Source of the DNA: Prevotella sp.
Lineage (GTDB): Bacteria > Bacteroidota > Bacteroidia > Bacteroidales > Bacteroidaceae
Reading direction: 5' to 3'
Assembly (NCBI GenBank): GCA_017413085.1
Contig: JAFPVC010000029.1
Location: 1 to 64,000 of the forward strand
Length of the DNA stretch: 64,000 nucleotides
Of the stretch, positions 35,398-44,699 are shown piece by piece. Numbering within the stretch: position 1 is the stretch's first letter; each line of letters begins with the position of its first letter. The position numbers and the translations under genes are program-made. The notes beneath the pieces were generated by a model, which was not told the origin of the DNA, did not search any database, and was given only the letters and a program-made list of their open reading frames with translations.

Positions 35398-36597
35398 ATG
35401 CCTCTAATATCAAACCGTGGCGTGGAAATGCCCGAATCACCTATACGCAAGCTTGCACCGCTTGCGGCTGCCGCAAAGAAACGCGGTACGAAGGTGTATC
35501 ACCTGAACATAGGTCAGCCTGATCTGCCTACTCCGCAGGTTGGACTTGACGCGTTGAAGAATATCGACCGCAACATACTTGAATACTCTCCATCGCAGGG
35601 GTATCTCTCATATAGGGAGAAACTCGTGGGGTATTATGAGAAATATAATATAAAGGTAACGCCTGATGATATAATTATCACCAGCGGTGGCTCTGAGGCC
35701 ATATTGTTCGCTTTTATGGCCTGTCTGAACCCTGGCGACGAGATTATCGTGCCGGAGCCAGCGTATGCCAACTATATGGCGTTTGCCATATCCGCAGGTG
35801 CGAAGATACGCACTATTGCCACGACAATAGACGAAGGCTTCTCCTTGCCGAAGGTTGAGAAGTTTGAGGAACTCATCAACTCGCGCACGCGTGCCATAAT
35901 GATATGTAACCCCAACAATCCAACGGGTTATCTGTATACGCGTCGTGAGATGAACCAGATTCGTGACCTCGTGAAGAAGTACGACTTGTATCTCTTCTCC
36001 GACGAGGTGTACCGTGAGTATATCTATACAGGCAGCCCGTACATATCCGTATGTCATCTTGAGGGTATAGAACAGAATACTGTGCTAATCGATTCTGTCT
36101 CGAAGCGTTATTCTGAGTGTGGTATCCGCATTGGCGCACTGATAACCAAGAATGAGGAGATCCGCAAGGCGGTGATGAAGTTTTGTCAGGCACGCCTGTC
36201 ACCACCACTGATAGGACAGATTGTTGCCGAAGCTTCGCTTGATGCACCGGAGGAATACTACAGAGATGTATATGATGAGTATGTAGAGAGGCGAAAAGTA
36301 CTCATTGATGGTTTGAACCGCATTCCGGGAGTGTATTCCCCGATACCTATGGGCGCATTCTACACTATGGCGCAGTTGCCTGTTGATGATGCGGAGAAGT
36401 TCTGCCGCTGGTGTCTGGAGAAATTCAATTATGAAGGTGAGACGGTGATGATGGCTCCGGGAGCTGGATTCTACACCACGCCTGGTGCAGGGGTTAATCA
36501 GGTGCGCATTGCATACGTATTGAAGAAACCTGACCTTGAGCGTGCCCTCGTAGTGTTGCGTAAGGCGTTGGAGGCTTATCCGGGCAGAGTGGAATGA
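35398..36597 (+). CDS. Class I PLP-dependent aminotransferase (aspartate type)
   Basis: A 399-residue fold-type I aminotransferase. HLNIGQPDLPTP near residue 35, ITSGGSEAILFAF near residue 97, ICNPNNPTGYLYTRREM near residue 169, FSDEVYREY near residue 199 and the Schiff-base Lys in IDSVSKRYSECGIRIGAL near residue 236 are all in place. It most resembles aspartate/aromatic aminotransferases of Bacteroidetes; the amino acid substrate is not certain. The stop codon overlaps the next gene's ATG by 4 bp (ATGA). Confidence 0.88.
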   Translation: MPLISNRGVEMPESPIRKLAPLAAAAKKRGTKVYHLNIGQPDLPTPQVGLDALKNIDRNILEYSPSQGYLSYREKLVGYYEKYNIKVTPDDIIITSGGSEAILFAFMACLNPGDEIIVPEPAYANYMAFAISAGAKIRTIATTIDEGFSLPKVEKFEELINSRTRAIMICNPNNPTGYLYTRREMNQIRDLVKKYDLYLFSDEVYREYIYTGSPYISVCHLEGIEQNTVLIDSVSKRYSECGIRIGALITKNEEIRKAVMKFCQARLSPPLIGQIVAEASLDAPEEYYRDVYDEYVERRKVLIDGLNRIPGVYSPIPMGAFYTMAQLPVDDAEKFCRWCLEKFNYEGETVMMAPGAGFYTTPGAGVNQVRIAYVLKKPDLERALVVLRKALEAYPGRVE

Positions 36598-37862
36598 ATT
36601 TGCCATACTACATAGCCAGGCATCTTTACAAGGACGGCGGTCGTTCGCAAAACGTCAGCAGACCGGCGGTGAGGATAGCCACTCTCGGCATAGCTGTGGG
36701 TGTGGCTGTGATGATTATATCCGTATGTGTGGTGCTTGGCTTCAAGCATACGGTGAGAGACAAGATAGTAGGCTTTAACAGCCATATCATCGTATCGAAT
36801 TACATGACGCTGCAGACGAGTGACCAAAGTCAATCGGTTAATGCAAATGACAGTCTCGTCTCAGTCTTGCGTAAGACTGAGGGCGTGAAGCATGTGCAGC
36901 GTTATTCCCTGAAGCAGGGTGTGTTGAAGACTGACGCTGATTTCCTTGGCGTTATGTTTAAGGGAGTGGGTGAGGACTTCGATACTTCTTTCGTTGCTGG
37001 AAATTTAGTGGAAGGCAGATTGCCGCAGTTCTGTTCAGATAAGAGTGCGCGCCAGATAGTGGTGTCGAAGACAATGGCAGACAAGTTGCGTCTCAGAATA
37101 GGTAGCAAGGTTTATGCTTATTTCCTCTCTGACGATGATGTGAGAGCGCGTTCTTTTAACGTGGCGGCCATATATCAGTCAAACATGAGTAGGTATGATG
37201 AGTCTTTCTGTTTCACAGACTTGTATACAGTCAGCAAACTGAATGGATGGACGTGTGATGGAGATTCTGGACGCTGCGAAGTCTCGGGATTGGAACTTGC
37301 CGTGAACGATTTCGACAGCCTGCTAAATGTGGAAGACCGCATAATAGATCATGTGAACAAGACGCATGACAGTGATGGTAACACTTTGTCGTCGCTTACG
37401 GTATATGAAATGAGTCCGCAGACATTCTCCTGGCTCGACCTCCTTGATCTTAATGTTTGGATAATACTAGCGCTGATGGTGTGTGTGGCAGGTGTCACGA
37501 TAGTCAGCGGACTGCTTATCATTATTCTTGAACGCACGTCGATGATTGGATTGCTGAAAGCCCTGGGTGCGCGTAATTCGCTTGTGAGACGCACGTTCCG
37601 TTGGCTCGCTTTCTTCATCGTTGTCAAGGGCATGTTGTTGGGCAATGTGCTCGGTATAGGTCTATGCCTGATACAGGAGTATTTTGGATTGGTGAAACTT
37701 GATCCCTCTGTGTATTACGTCAGTGAGGCACCTGTTGAGATAAACATCCCTCTGATTGTATTGCTCAATGTTGCTACGCTCATCATAACCGTACTAGTGC
37801 TGGTGTTGCCCAGTTATTTCGTTTCTACGATAAATCCGGCCAGGTCAATGAGAATAGAATGA
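36594..37862 (+). CDS. LolC/LolE-type ABC transporter permease
   Basis: A 422-residue inner-membrane protein. One N-terminal transmembrane helix (about 30-52, with IATLGIAVGVAVMIIS), a periplasmic domain of about 220 residues, and three C-terminal helices (about 285-310, 335-360 and 380-410) form the MacB/FtsX topology. ERTSMIGLLKALGARNSLVRRTF is the cytoplasmic coupling segment typical of lipoprotein-releasing LolC/E. No ATPase or periplasmic partner gene is adjacent. lspA, two genes downstream, is also part of lipoprotein maturation, which fits a lipoprotein export role. Confidence 0.85.
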   Translation: MNLPYYIARHLYKDGGRSQNVSRPAVRIATLGIAVGVAVMIISVCVVLGFKHTVRDKIVGFNSHIIVSNYMTLQTSDQSQSVNANDSLVSVLRKTEGVKHVQRYSLKQGVLKTDADFLGVMFKGVGEDFDTSFVAGNLVEGRLPQFCSDKSARQIVVSKTMADKLRLRIGSKVYAYFLSDDDVRARSFNVAAIYQSNMSRYDESFCFTDLYTVSKLNGWTCDGDSGRCEVSGLELAVNDFDSLLNVEDRIIDHVNKTHDSDGNTLSSLTVYEMSPQTFSWLDLLDLNVWIILALMVCVAGVTIVSGLLIIILERTSMIGLLKALGARNSLVRRTFRWLAFFIVVKGMLLGNVLGIGLCLIQEYFGLVKLDPSVYYVSEAPVEINIPLIVLLNVATLIITVLVLVLPSYFVSTINPARSMRIE

Positions 37863-37908
37863 TTATATCACCGAACTAACGTTAAACAGACAATATAACA
37901 TTATCAAG

Positions 37909-38424
37909 ATGAAAAGGACAATTCTCACATTCGTTGCGATGCTGTGTCTTGCTGTCAGTGCAATGGCACAGTCAATAGAGGTGTATATCAGCGACAACAG
38001 TGGTCAGGCTACCAACATACGTAATGCACCGAAAGGTAAGGTGGTGTGCCGTTTGCCGTTGCCAGCCTCAAATGGTATAATGTTCAGTGTGGACCGTCAG
38101 GTTAACGGTTGGTGGCATGTTGATGGTAATGAGTATTGGGATCCCGCTACCGATATACAGTCTTTCACTGGTTCTGACACTGGCTACTGGGTTCACAACT
38201 CTGTAATCGCCTTTGCTACGCGAAATTATGGCGGTCAGAAACTCTCATTGCGTAGCAAACCGTCGGCTTCTGCTCCTGTGGTATATTCGTTTACAAAGGA
38301 GTTGAAACTGCGACCGCTTGACGTAATGGGAAAGTGGGTTAAGGTACAGACGTATGACGGCAAGCATATAGGTTGGATTGAGTTGGAATGGATATGTGGC
38401 AATTCCGTAACTAACTGCTGCTGA
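37909..38424 (+). CDS. Secreted SH3-domain protein
   Basis: A 171-residue exported protein; signal peptide to residue 21 (AMAQ). Two bacterial SH3-like halves are visible: SGQATNIRNAPKGKVVCRL near residue 31 with WWHVDGNEYW, and KLSLRSKPSASAPVVYSF near residue 111 with KWVKVQTYDGKHIGWIE. Such domains bind peptides or cell wall. Lies 46 bp after the permease gene and may be cotranscribed. Specific role unknown. Confidence 0.75.
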   Translation: MKRTILTFVAMLCLAVSAMAQSIEVYISDNSGQATNIRNAPKGKVVCRLPLPASNGIMFSVDRQVNGWWHVDGNEYWDPATDIQSFTGSDTGYWVHNSVIAFATRNYGGQKLSLRSKPSASAPVVYSFTKELKLRPLDVMGKWVKVQTYDGKHIGWIELEWICGNSVTNCC

Positions 38425-38495
38425 TATTGACGGTGGCTTGTGTTTTTTTATCGATATTATAAATCAAGGTAAAGTTTATTGTGAGTTCAAAGACA

Positions 38496-39098
38496 ATGAG
38501 GCAGGGTGCAGCGTATGCATCGCTTGTACTGTTGCTGCTGTTTATTGACCAGACGATAAAGGTCTGGGTAAAGACAAATATGTGTCTGCATGAGAGCATA
38601 CACGTGACAGATTGGTTCTATCTTTCTTTTATAGAGAACAATGGCATGGCATACGGTATGACCTTCATACCAAAGTATGCGCTCAGCATATTTCGTTTGT
38701 TAGCATGTTGTTTCCTTGTATGGTATATTAGGAAGCAGATAATTTCTGGAGCACGCAAGGTATGGCTGTTGCTGTTGTCTATGGTTCTGGCTGGTGCTGC
38801 AGGCAACTTGATAGATTGTATGTTCTATGGACTTATATTCACAGGGGCTTCGCCATACAGTGTTTCGTTCTTTACGGACTTCGGCATGGGCTATGCTCCG
38901 TTTCTGCAAGGCAAGGTCGTTGATATGTTCTATTTCCCGCTCATTGTGACTACGTATCCTGATTGGTTCCCAATGTGGGGTGGGCAACCGTTCATATTCT
39001 TTTCGCCTATTTTCAATTTTGCAGATGCGTGCATATCTGTCAGTGTCGTTGCACTGTTATTGTTCTGCAGAAAAGAATTGGCGGCATTGAATGGCTGA
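38496..39098 (+). CDS. lspA: Lipoprotein signal peptidase (signal peptidase II)
   Basis: A 200-residue aspartic membrane peptidase that removes signal peptides from prolipoproteins. FIDQTIKVWVKTN near the N-terminus, ENNGMAYGM near residue 50 (NxGxAxG type), GAAGNLIDCM near residue 107 with the first catalytic Asp, VVDMFYFP near residue 142 and FNFADACISVSV near residue 170 with the second. Four transmembrane helices. A GTG at 38481 would add five residues; the ATG at 38496 is preferred because it matches the usual short N-terminus. A loop of about 15 residues after LIDC is longer than in E. coli, as in other Bacteroidetes. Confidence 0.92.
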   Translation: MRQGAAYASLVLLLLFIDQTIKVWVKTNMCLHESIHVTDWFYLSFIENNGMAYGMTFIPKYALSIFRLLACCFLVWYIRKQIISGARKVWLLLLSMVLAGAAGNLIDCMFYGLIFTGASPYSVSFFTDFGMGYAPFLQGKVVDMFYFPLIVTTYPDWFPMWGGQPFIFFSPIFNFADACISVSVVALLLFCRKELAALNG

Positions 39099-39164
39099 TG
39101 TCTTGTCTGTTGAATACAATTTTATTCACACCATATACCATATATATAATAGGTCTTGGTATAC

Positions 39165-39198
39165 AAAAGGTCTTGTCGGCTTGCTGACAAGACCTTTT
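39165..39198 (+). terminator. Terminator after lspA
   Basis: AAAAGGTCTTGTC and GACAAGACCTTTT pair perfectly around an 8-nt loop. Confidence 0.9.
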
Positions 39199-39332
39199 AT
39201 TAGACACATAGGTTATCATATTTGTTGTTTTTCACCCTCAAACAACTTTTTCTTTTTAATCTTTCAAGTATGTAGTATTTGCATAACTAAAGTAAGGAAT
39301 CTGCGAGCATGATAAATGTGTCTATGAGTTTA

Positions 39333-39366
39333 TGTCGTATATCTATAAACATGTGTCGTATATCTA
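39333..39366. promoter_or_regulatory. Direct repeat upstream of the SusC gene, possible operator
   Basis: TGTCGTATATCTA occurs at 39333-39345 and 39354-39366, start to start 21 bp, two helical turns. A degenerate third copy (TGTCTATGAGTTTA) precedes it near 39319. Positioned about 60-90 bp upstream of the TAAATTTG box, it suits a dimeric activator site. No regulator gene is next to the locus. Confidence 0.45.
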
Positions 39367-39423
39367 CAATTACGTTGTGCGGTTTTGTTGCATGTGACAA
39401 AAAACAACAATAATGAAACGTTA

Positions 39424-39431
39424 TAAATTTG
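39424..39431 (+). promoter_or_regulatory. -7 box of the SusC/D locus
   Basis: TAAATTTG about 97 nt upstream of the SusC start. A TTTG -33 box is lacking, which is consistent with activator dependence. Confidence 0.45.
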
Positions 39432-39527
39432 TACGGAGTGTAAAAAAGTGTAATTTAGCGTTCGATTTCGTAAATCAATCTTAAATTTTTTCTTTATATT
39501 AATAAATAACTTAAACAGATCAAAAAA

Positions 39528-42500
39528 ATGCGAAAACTTGAAAAGTTAGGAACTTGGAGTAGGAAATTCTTCCTATTTTCCATCCTTTGCTTTGTTACCG
39601 TTTGTGCTCAGGCTCAAAAGGTGTCAGGTGTCGTAAAAGACTCGAGTGGTGAACCTGTTATGGGTGCTACCGTGAGGGTTGATGGCACGAACACGGGTAC
39701 TGTTACAGATGCTGACGGACGCTATTCTATTGAAGCGTCGTCTGGTTCTACAATCAGTATCAGCTACATCGGCTTTAATACAAAGCAAGTGCGCCTGTCA
39801 GGCGAGAGTACCGTTAACGTTGTTCTTGAAGAGGACAACACAGGTCTTGACGAACTTGTAGTCGTTGGTTACGGCGTTCAGAAGAAGAAACTCGTTACTG
39901 GTGCCACAGTACAGGTATCGGGTGAGTCTCTTGCAAAACTGAACACCACTAACGCACTCGAAGCAATGCAGTCAAGCTCTCCTGGTGTGCAGATTACACA
40001 GTCATCTGCTCAGCCAGGCAAGGGCTACAAGGTTTACATCCGTGGTATCGGCACCACAGGTGACTCTAAACCTCTTTATGTAGTCGATGGTGTGGCGTGC
40101 GATAACATTGATGGTATCAACCCTAACGACATCGAGAGCATCGACGTGCTGAAGGATGCCGCATCGGCTGCCATCTATGGTGCGCGTGCTGCAAATGGTG
40201 TAATCCTCGTGACCACCAGGCAGGGTAAGGCTGGTAAGATAGAACTGTCCTATAATGGCTCTATCGGCTGGTCTAACGCTTACAAGCGTCCGCAGCTGCT
40301 CAATGCATCGCAGTTCATGACAATCATGGATGAGTACACCTTCAATACTTCTGGTCAGAAGATGGATTGGGCAGGTTATGTTCCTCAAGACATCATCACT
40401 AAGGTGAACAGTGGTTGGACTGGCACAGACTGGTGGGGAAAGTTCGAGAACAAGAACGCCGTGCAGCATAATCATTCATTCACTCTGACAGGTGGTACCG
40501 ACCGTTCTAAGTTTGCCATGTCATACACATATACTGGTAACGAAGGTATCATGGGTGCCGACCAGGCTTCTTTCTACAAGCGTCATACGATCCGCCTCAA
40601 CAGTGACCACGTGCTCCTGAAGGCAAAGGATTTTGATGCCATCACCATCGGTGAGAACTTCTCTGTAGGCTATACAAGAAGCCACGACCTGGCAGAGGAT
40701 GGCATGTACTGGAGCTACATCCACAGTCTGCTCCAGACTACTCCGCTTATGCCGCGTGACGCTTATAATGGCGACACATATTATTATCAGAACTTTGACG
40801 GTAATGCAGTGTATGGTCAGGGTTGGAACTCTTCTTTGTTCAGCAACCCATGGGAGAACCTCTCAACTGGTGGCTTCAACTCTCTGGCAGAGAGCCGCAA
40901 CGTCAATACCAGTGCTACTGTTTACACCATCATCCAGCCTATCAAGGGTCTGAGACTCCGTTCACAGTTGAACTACAACTGGAACTCAAATGCATATCGT
41001 GGCTATGGTGAGCCTCGTTCTTCTGGTTATGGCAACTCTACATCGGTTGTATATACCAATAACCAGAGCTCAGGTATGAATACCAATTACTCTTTTGAGA
41101 ACACCCTTACTTACGATCTTCCTGAACTGAATGGACACAAGATCAGTGCAATGGTCGGTCAGTCATTCGAGAGCTCAGCTTGGAGTTTCAACCTCGCTGG
41201 ATCTAATAAGGTATCTTATGGCGAGCAGCTCGCAACTCTGAAGGGTTGGGATTCTGCATGGCTTTCAAACTTCAAGGTGCTGAATACTACTGATGTGACA
41301 CTGACAGGCAAGCCAAATGACGAGGAGTATCTCGCTTCTTGGTTCGGTCGTGTGAACTGGGACTGGAATGAAACTTATATGGCTACAGTGACCATGCGTT
41401 ATGACGGTTCAAGTATCTTCACCGACGGCAAGCGCTGGGGCTTCTTCCCATCATTCTCTGCAGGTTGGGTAGTCAGCAATGAGGCTTTCATGGAGAGCAC
41501 TAAGAACTGGATGGACTTCTTGAAGATCCGCGCATCTTGGGGCCAGAACGGTAACAAGAATATCTCTAAGTATCAGTATCTGGCTACTATCGCTCTGTCA
41601 GGCGAGGCTGGTGACAGTGGTTACAAGTTCGGTTCTGACATGGCTACTTCTGTTGCCGGTACACCTAACGTTGGTGCTTATGCCAACATCGTGCCTAACC
41701 CAGACCTTACTTGGGAAACTTCTGAGCAGTTAGACTTCGGTCTCGATGCTCGCTTCCTCAACAGCCGTTTGGGTGTAAACTTCGACTGGTATAAGAAAAC
41801 TACAAAGGACTGGCTGATCACAGGTCAGCAGGTTGCTATCAATGGTACCAACCCTGCAGCTATCAACGGTGGTGACGTTCAGAATACAGGTGTTGAGCTT
41901 GCTCTCACTTGGAACGACAAGATTGGTCGCGACTTCCGTTACAACGTTGGTGTGAACTTCACAACCAATAAGAACAAGGTAACCCGTATCGCTAACGACA
42001 ACCACTATATCAATGGTCCTTCAGGCGTTCTCTCACAGGGTACTGAGTACATCTACCGCGCAGAGGAAGGCAAGCCTATCGGTTACTTCTACGGCATGTC
42101 TTACAGCGGTATCTGGCAGAACCAGGATCAGATTGATGCAGCACGTGCTAATGGCCAGGCAGTCCTTGACAATGCACAGCCAGGTGACATGATCTGGGAC
42201 GACTATAACGGTGATGGTGTTATCACATACGCTGAAGGCGCTTCTTCAGACCGTCATGAGATTGGTAACCCGAACCCAGACGTTATGCTCGGTATCAACC
42301 TCGGTCTGAGCTATAAGGGCTTTGACTTCGCTTTGAACGGTGCCGGTGCATTCGGTATGCAGATTATGCGTTCTTACCGTTCATACAGTGATGCTCCTTA
42401 CCAGAACTATGATACCTCTATCTTGAACCGTTGGACTGGTGAGGGTACCTCAAACACTCAGCCACATATCACAAGTACTGGTAGTGAGAACGTAAACTGG

Positions 42501-42770
42501 GTATCAACCCGCTATATGGAGGACGCTGACTACTTCAAGATCAAGACCGTTACACTCGGTTACGACTTCAAGTATATCTGGAAGACATGTCCATTCCAGC
42601 AGCTCCGCCTCTATGTTCAGGCTCAGAACCTCTGCACATTCACAGGTTACACAGGCCTCGATCCTGAGGTAGGTAACTCAGCAGGTGGTAATGGCTGGGC
42701 TTCTGGTGTTGACCTTGGTCTTTATCCATCATCTCGTACATATTTGATTGGTGCAAGTATTAAATTTTAA
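39528..42770 (+). CDS. SusC/RagA family TonB-linked outer membrane protein
   Basis: A 1080-residue outer-membrane transporter. Signal peptide to about residue 32 (AQAQ), then a carboxypeptidase-regulatory-like domain (KVSGVVKDSSGEPVMGATV, residues 33-108). LDELVVVGYGVQKKKLVTG follows near residue 109, then a plug domain with KPLYVVDGVACDNIDGINPNDIES near residue 182 and the family signature GARAANGVILVTTRQGK near residue 219. The rest is the 22-stranded barrel, ending in SRTYLIGASIKF. It imports oligosaccharides or other large nutrients with its SusD lid. First gene of the locus; SusD follows after 15 bp. Substrate is suggested by the linked GH3 enzyme to be a xylo- or other beta-oligosaccharide. 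Confidence 0.97.
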   Translation: MRKLEKLGTWSRKFFLFSILCFVTVCAQAQKVSGVVKDSSGEPVMGATVRVDGTNTGTVTDADGRYSIEASSGSTISISYIGFNTKQVRLSGESTVNVVLEEDNTGLDELVVVGYGVQKKKLVTGATVQVSGESLAKLNTTNALEAMQSSSPGVQITQSSAQPGKGYKVYIRGIGTTGDSKPLYVVDGVACDNIDGINPNDIESIDVLKDAASAAIYGARAANGVILVTTRQGKAGKIELSYNGSIGWSNAYKRPQLLNASQFMTIMDEYTFNTSGQKMDWAGYVPQDIITKVNSGWTGTDWWGKFENKNAVQHNHSFTLTGGTDRSKFAMSYTYTGNEGIMGADQASFYKRHTIRLNSDHVLLKAKDFDAITIGENFSVGYTRSHDLAEDGMYWSYIHSLLQTTPLMPRDAYNGDTYYYQNFDGNAVYGQGWNSSLFSNPWENLSTGGFNSLAESRNVNTSATVYTIIQPIKGLRLRSQLNYNWNSNAYRGYGEPRSSGYGNSTSVVYTNNQSSGMNTNYSFENTLTYDLPELNGHKISAMVGQSFESSAWSFNLAGSNKVSYGEQLATLKGWDSAWLSNFKVLNTTDVTLTGKPNDEEYLASWFGRVNWDWNETYMATVTMRYDGSSIFTDGKRWGFFPSFSAGWVVSNEAFMESTKNWMDFLKIRASWGQNGNKNISKYQYLATIALSGEAGDSGYKFGSDMATSVAGTPNVGAYANIVPNPDLTWETSEQLDFGLDARFLNSRLGVNFDWYKKTTKDWLITGQQVAINGTNPAAINGGDVQNTGVELALTWNDKIGRDFRYNVGVNFTTNKNKVTRIANDNHYINGPSGVLSQGTEYIYRAEEGKPIGYFYGMSYSGIWQNQDQIDAARANGQAVLDNAQPGDMIWDDYNGDGVITYAEGASSDRHEIGNPNPDVMLGINLGLSYKGFDFALNGAGAFGMQIMRSYRSYSDAPYQNYDTSILNRWTGEGTSNTQPHITSTGSENVNWVSTRYMEDADYFKIKTVTLGYDFKYIWKTCPFQQLRLYVQAQNLCTFTGYTGLDPEVGNSAGGNGWASGVDLGLYPSSRTYLIGASIKF

Positions 42771-42785
42771 TTCGACAAATAAGTT

Positions 42786-44681
42786 ATGAATAAATATATA
42801 TTATCAGCATTAGTCGCTTCGTCAGCAGCCCTCTTTACATCTTGTAATGATATGCTGGACACTGATCCTCGTGTGACAGAGATGACGGCGGCTACATTCC
42901 CTGGCAAGCCTGCGGACGTTGAGGCTTTGAATACTGCTACCTATAGTATCATGAATACATTGGGTGGCGGTGATCAAAGTGGTGTGTTGAATAATCCTTT
43001 CTATTGGTGGTCTATCATGTCAGACGACTGCTACGGCAGTGGTGGTTTGCAGGATAATGTGATTAAGTCACTCCATCATTTCACAACGGCAAGTTCTAAC
43101 CAGTATGAATATGACTTCACATGTCTCTATGGTGGCATTTCTCGTGCCAACAACATGATTGCGACTATCGACAACGTCGATTGGACAGGCAATACCGCTC
43201 AGCGCAATCAACTGCTTGGTGAGGGCTATTTCATGCGTGGCCTCTATTACATGTGGCTGAGTCAGTTGTACGGCGATGTGCCTCTGATTACTTCTACTAC
43301 TATTACAGAAGATATGAAGCAGGAGGTAAGTGCAGAGACTGCTATCTATCCGCAGATCCTCTCAGACTTTGTTTCTGCCAAGAATCTCATGAAACCAGAA
43401 AGAGCCAACGGCTCTGGTCATGCTGACAAGTTCGCTGCTGAGGCTTTCATGGCACGTGCATGGATGTTCTGGGCAGGCTTCTATAAGAAAGCTGGTGAAC
43501 TTGCCAATGCTGATGCAACTATTGAACTCGTAGAGCAGGAAGGCTGCCCAGGTGGTACTCTTTCAAAGGCTGACATTGTCACAGCCCTGAAGGACATCGT
43601 TACTAATGGCGGATACAAACTTTGTGAGGACTTCCGTTCACTCTGGCAGTACTCTAACAGTCTTCTCTGGGATGAGGCTCACGACGGTAAGGGTCATGCA
43701 TACGAGTTCATCGCCGACATGAAGCGTGAGAACTGCTTCGACATGCCTGGTATGGGTAACGGCAACACGGAGGAAATCTTCCAGATTCAGTTTATGAATG
43801 CTTCAAGCTGGAACATCAGTGGTACATACAACAACCCACGTATGTATTCTAACTACCTCTCTTGCTTCTGGGGTCTTCGTAACGGTGCTTCCCAGGACAA
43901 TGGTAAGCGCGACAAGACTTATCCGTTCAACCAGGGTTGGGGTCAGGGTACTCCTTCTGTTAATATCTGGGCAGACTGGACAGCAGCAGAGGAAGCTGGC
44001 GGCTATACTGACCTCCGCAAGAAGGCTTCTTTGATTGATCTTGGAGAAGAGCTTGCATCCTATACTTATGAGAAGGATGACTGTGAGGAGTCTGGCTATG
44101 CAGTTAAGAAGTACGCTGATGTAAACCTTGACGCTTGCGCTGCCGACAACGATTCTTGGTGGTCAAAGTGCCCAGGTTATTCTGCAAGTTCACTTGACAA
44201 CAAGCAGCAGGGTGACCACTTTGAGGACTACTACCTGATGCGTTATGCTGACGTGCTGCTGATGCTGACCGAGCTCACAGGTGATGCTCAGTACATGAAT
44301 CAGGTTCAGAAGCGTGCTGGTGTGCCTCAGACAGGATATTCATGGAAGATTGTCCAGGATGAGCGCCGCTGGGAGTTCGCATTGGAAGGCCTGCGTTTCA
44401 ACGATATGCGTCGTTGGTCAGGTATTAATTCAGGTGAGACTTCATACGCTGCCAAGGCTCTTCAGGCTCAGACAGGAAAGTCTATTACCGTCAAGGGAAA
44501 GAAGAATGCCATGACTATGGCTCACATGACCTGTTCTTGGACTAAGCGTTACGCAGACACCAACGGTTTCCTGCCTAAGCCTCAGTCTCAGATTAATCTT
44601 ATGAATGGTGCCCTTAAGCAGAACCCAGGATGGGGTGAAGAGACTCCTGCTAATGAGTACACATACAAAGTTCTTTATTAA
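42786..44681 (+). CDS. SusD/RagB family nutrient-binding lipoprotein
   Basis: A 631-residue surface lipoprotein with lipobox ending at Cys20 (ALFTSC). The SusD pattern is clear: CNDMLDTDPRVTEMT after the Cys, ADVEALNTATYSIMNTLGG, EGYFMRGLYYMWLSQLYGDVPLI near residue 143, and a C-terminal DERRWEFALEGLRFNDMRRWSG near residue 518. Tetratricopeptide-like helices hold a loop that binds the ligand above the SusC barrel. Somewhat longer than the usual 500-560 residues. Confidence 0.96.
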   Translation: MNKYILSALVASSAALFTSCNDMLDTDPRVTEMTAATFPGKPADVEALNTATYSIMNTLGGGDQSGVLNNPFYWWSIMSDDCYGSGGLQDNVIKSLHHFTTASSNQYEYDFTCLYGGISRANNMIATIDNVDWTGNTAQRNQLLGEGYFMRGLYYMWLSQLYGDVPLITSTTITEDMKQEVSAETAIYPQILSDFVSAKNLMKPERANGSGHADKFAAEAFMARAWMFWAGFYKKAGELANADATIELVEQEGCPGGTLSKADIVTALKDIVTNGGYKLCEDFRSLWQYSNSLLWDEAHDGKGHAYEFIADMKRENCFDMPGMGNGNTEEIFQIQFMNASSWNISGTYNNPRMYSNYLSCFWGLRNGASQDNGKRDKTYPFNQGWGQGTPSVNIWADWTAAEEAGGYTDLRKKASLIDLGEELASYTYEKDDCEESGYAVKKYADVNLDACAADNDSWWSKCPGYSASSLDNKQQGDHFEDYYLMRYADVLLMLTELTGDAQYMNQVQKRAGVPQTGYSWKIVQDERRWEFALEGLRFNDMRRWSGINSGETSYAAKALQAQTGKSITVKGKKNAMTMAHMTCSWTKRYADTNGFLPKPQSQINLMNGALKQNPGWGEETPANEYTYKVLY

Positions 44682-44699
44682 TTTAGATAAGAAGTCAAT

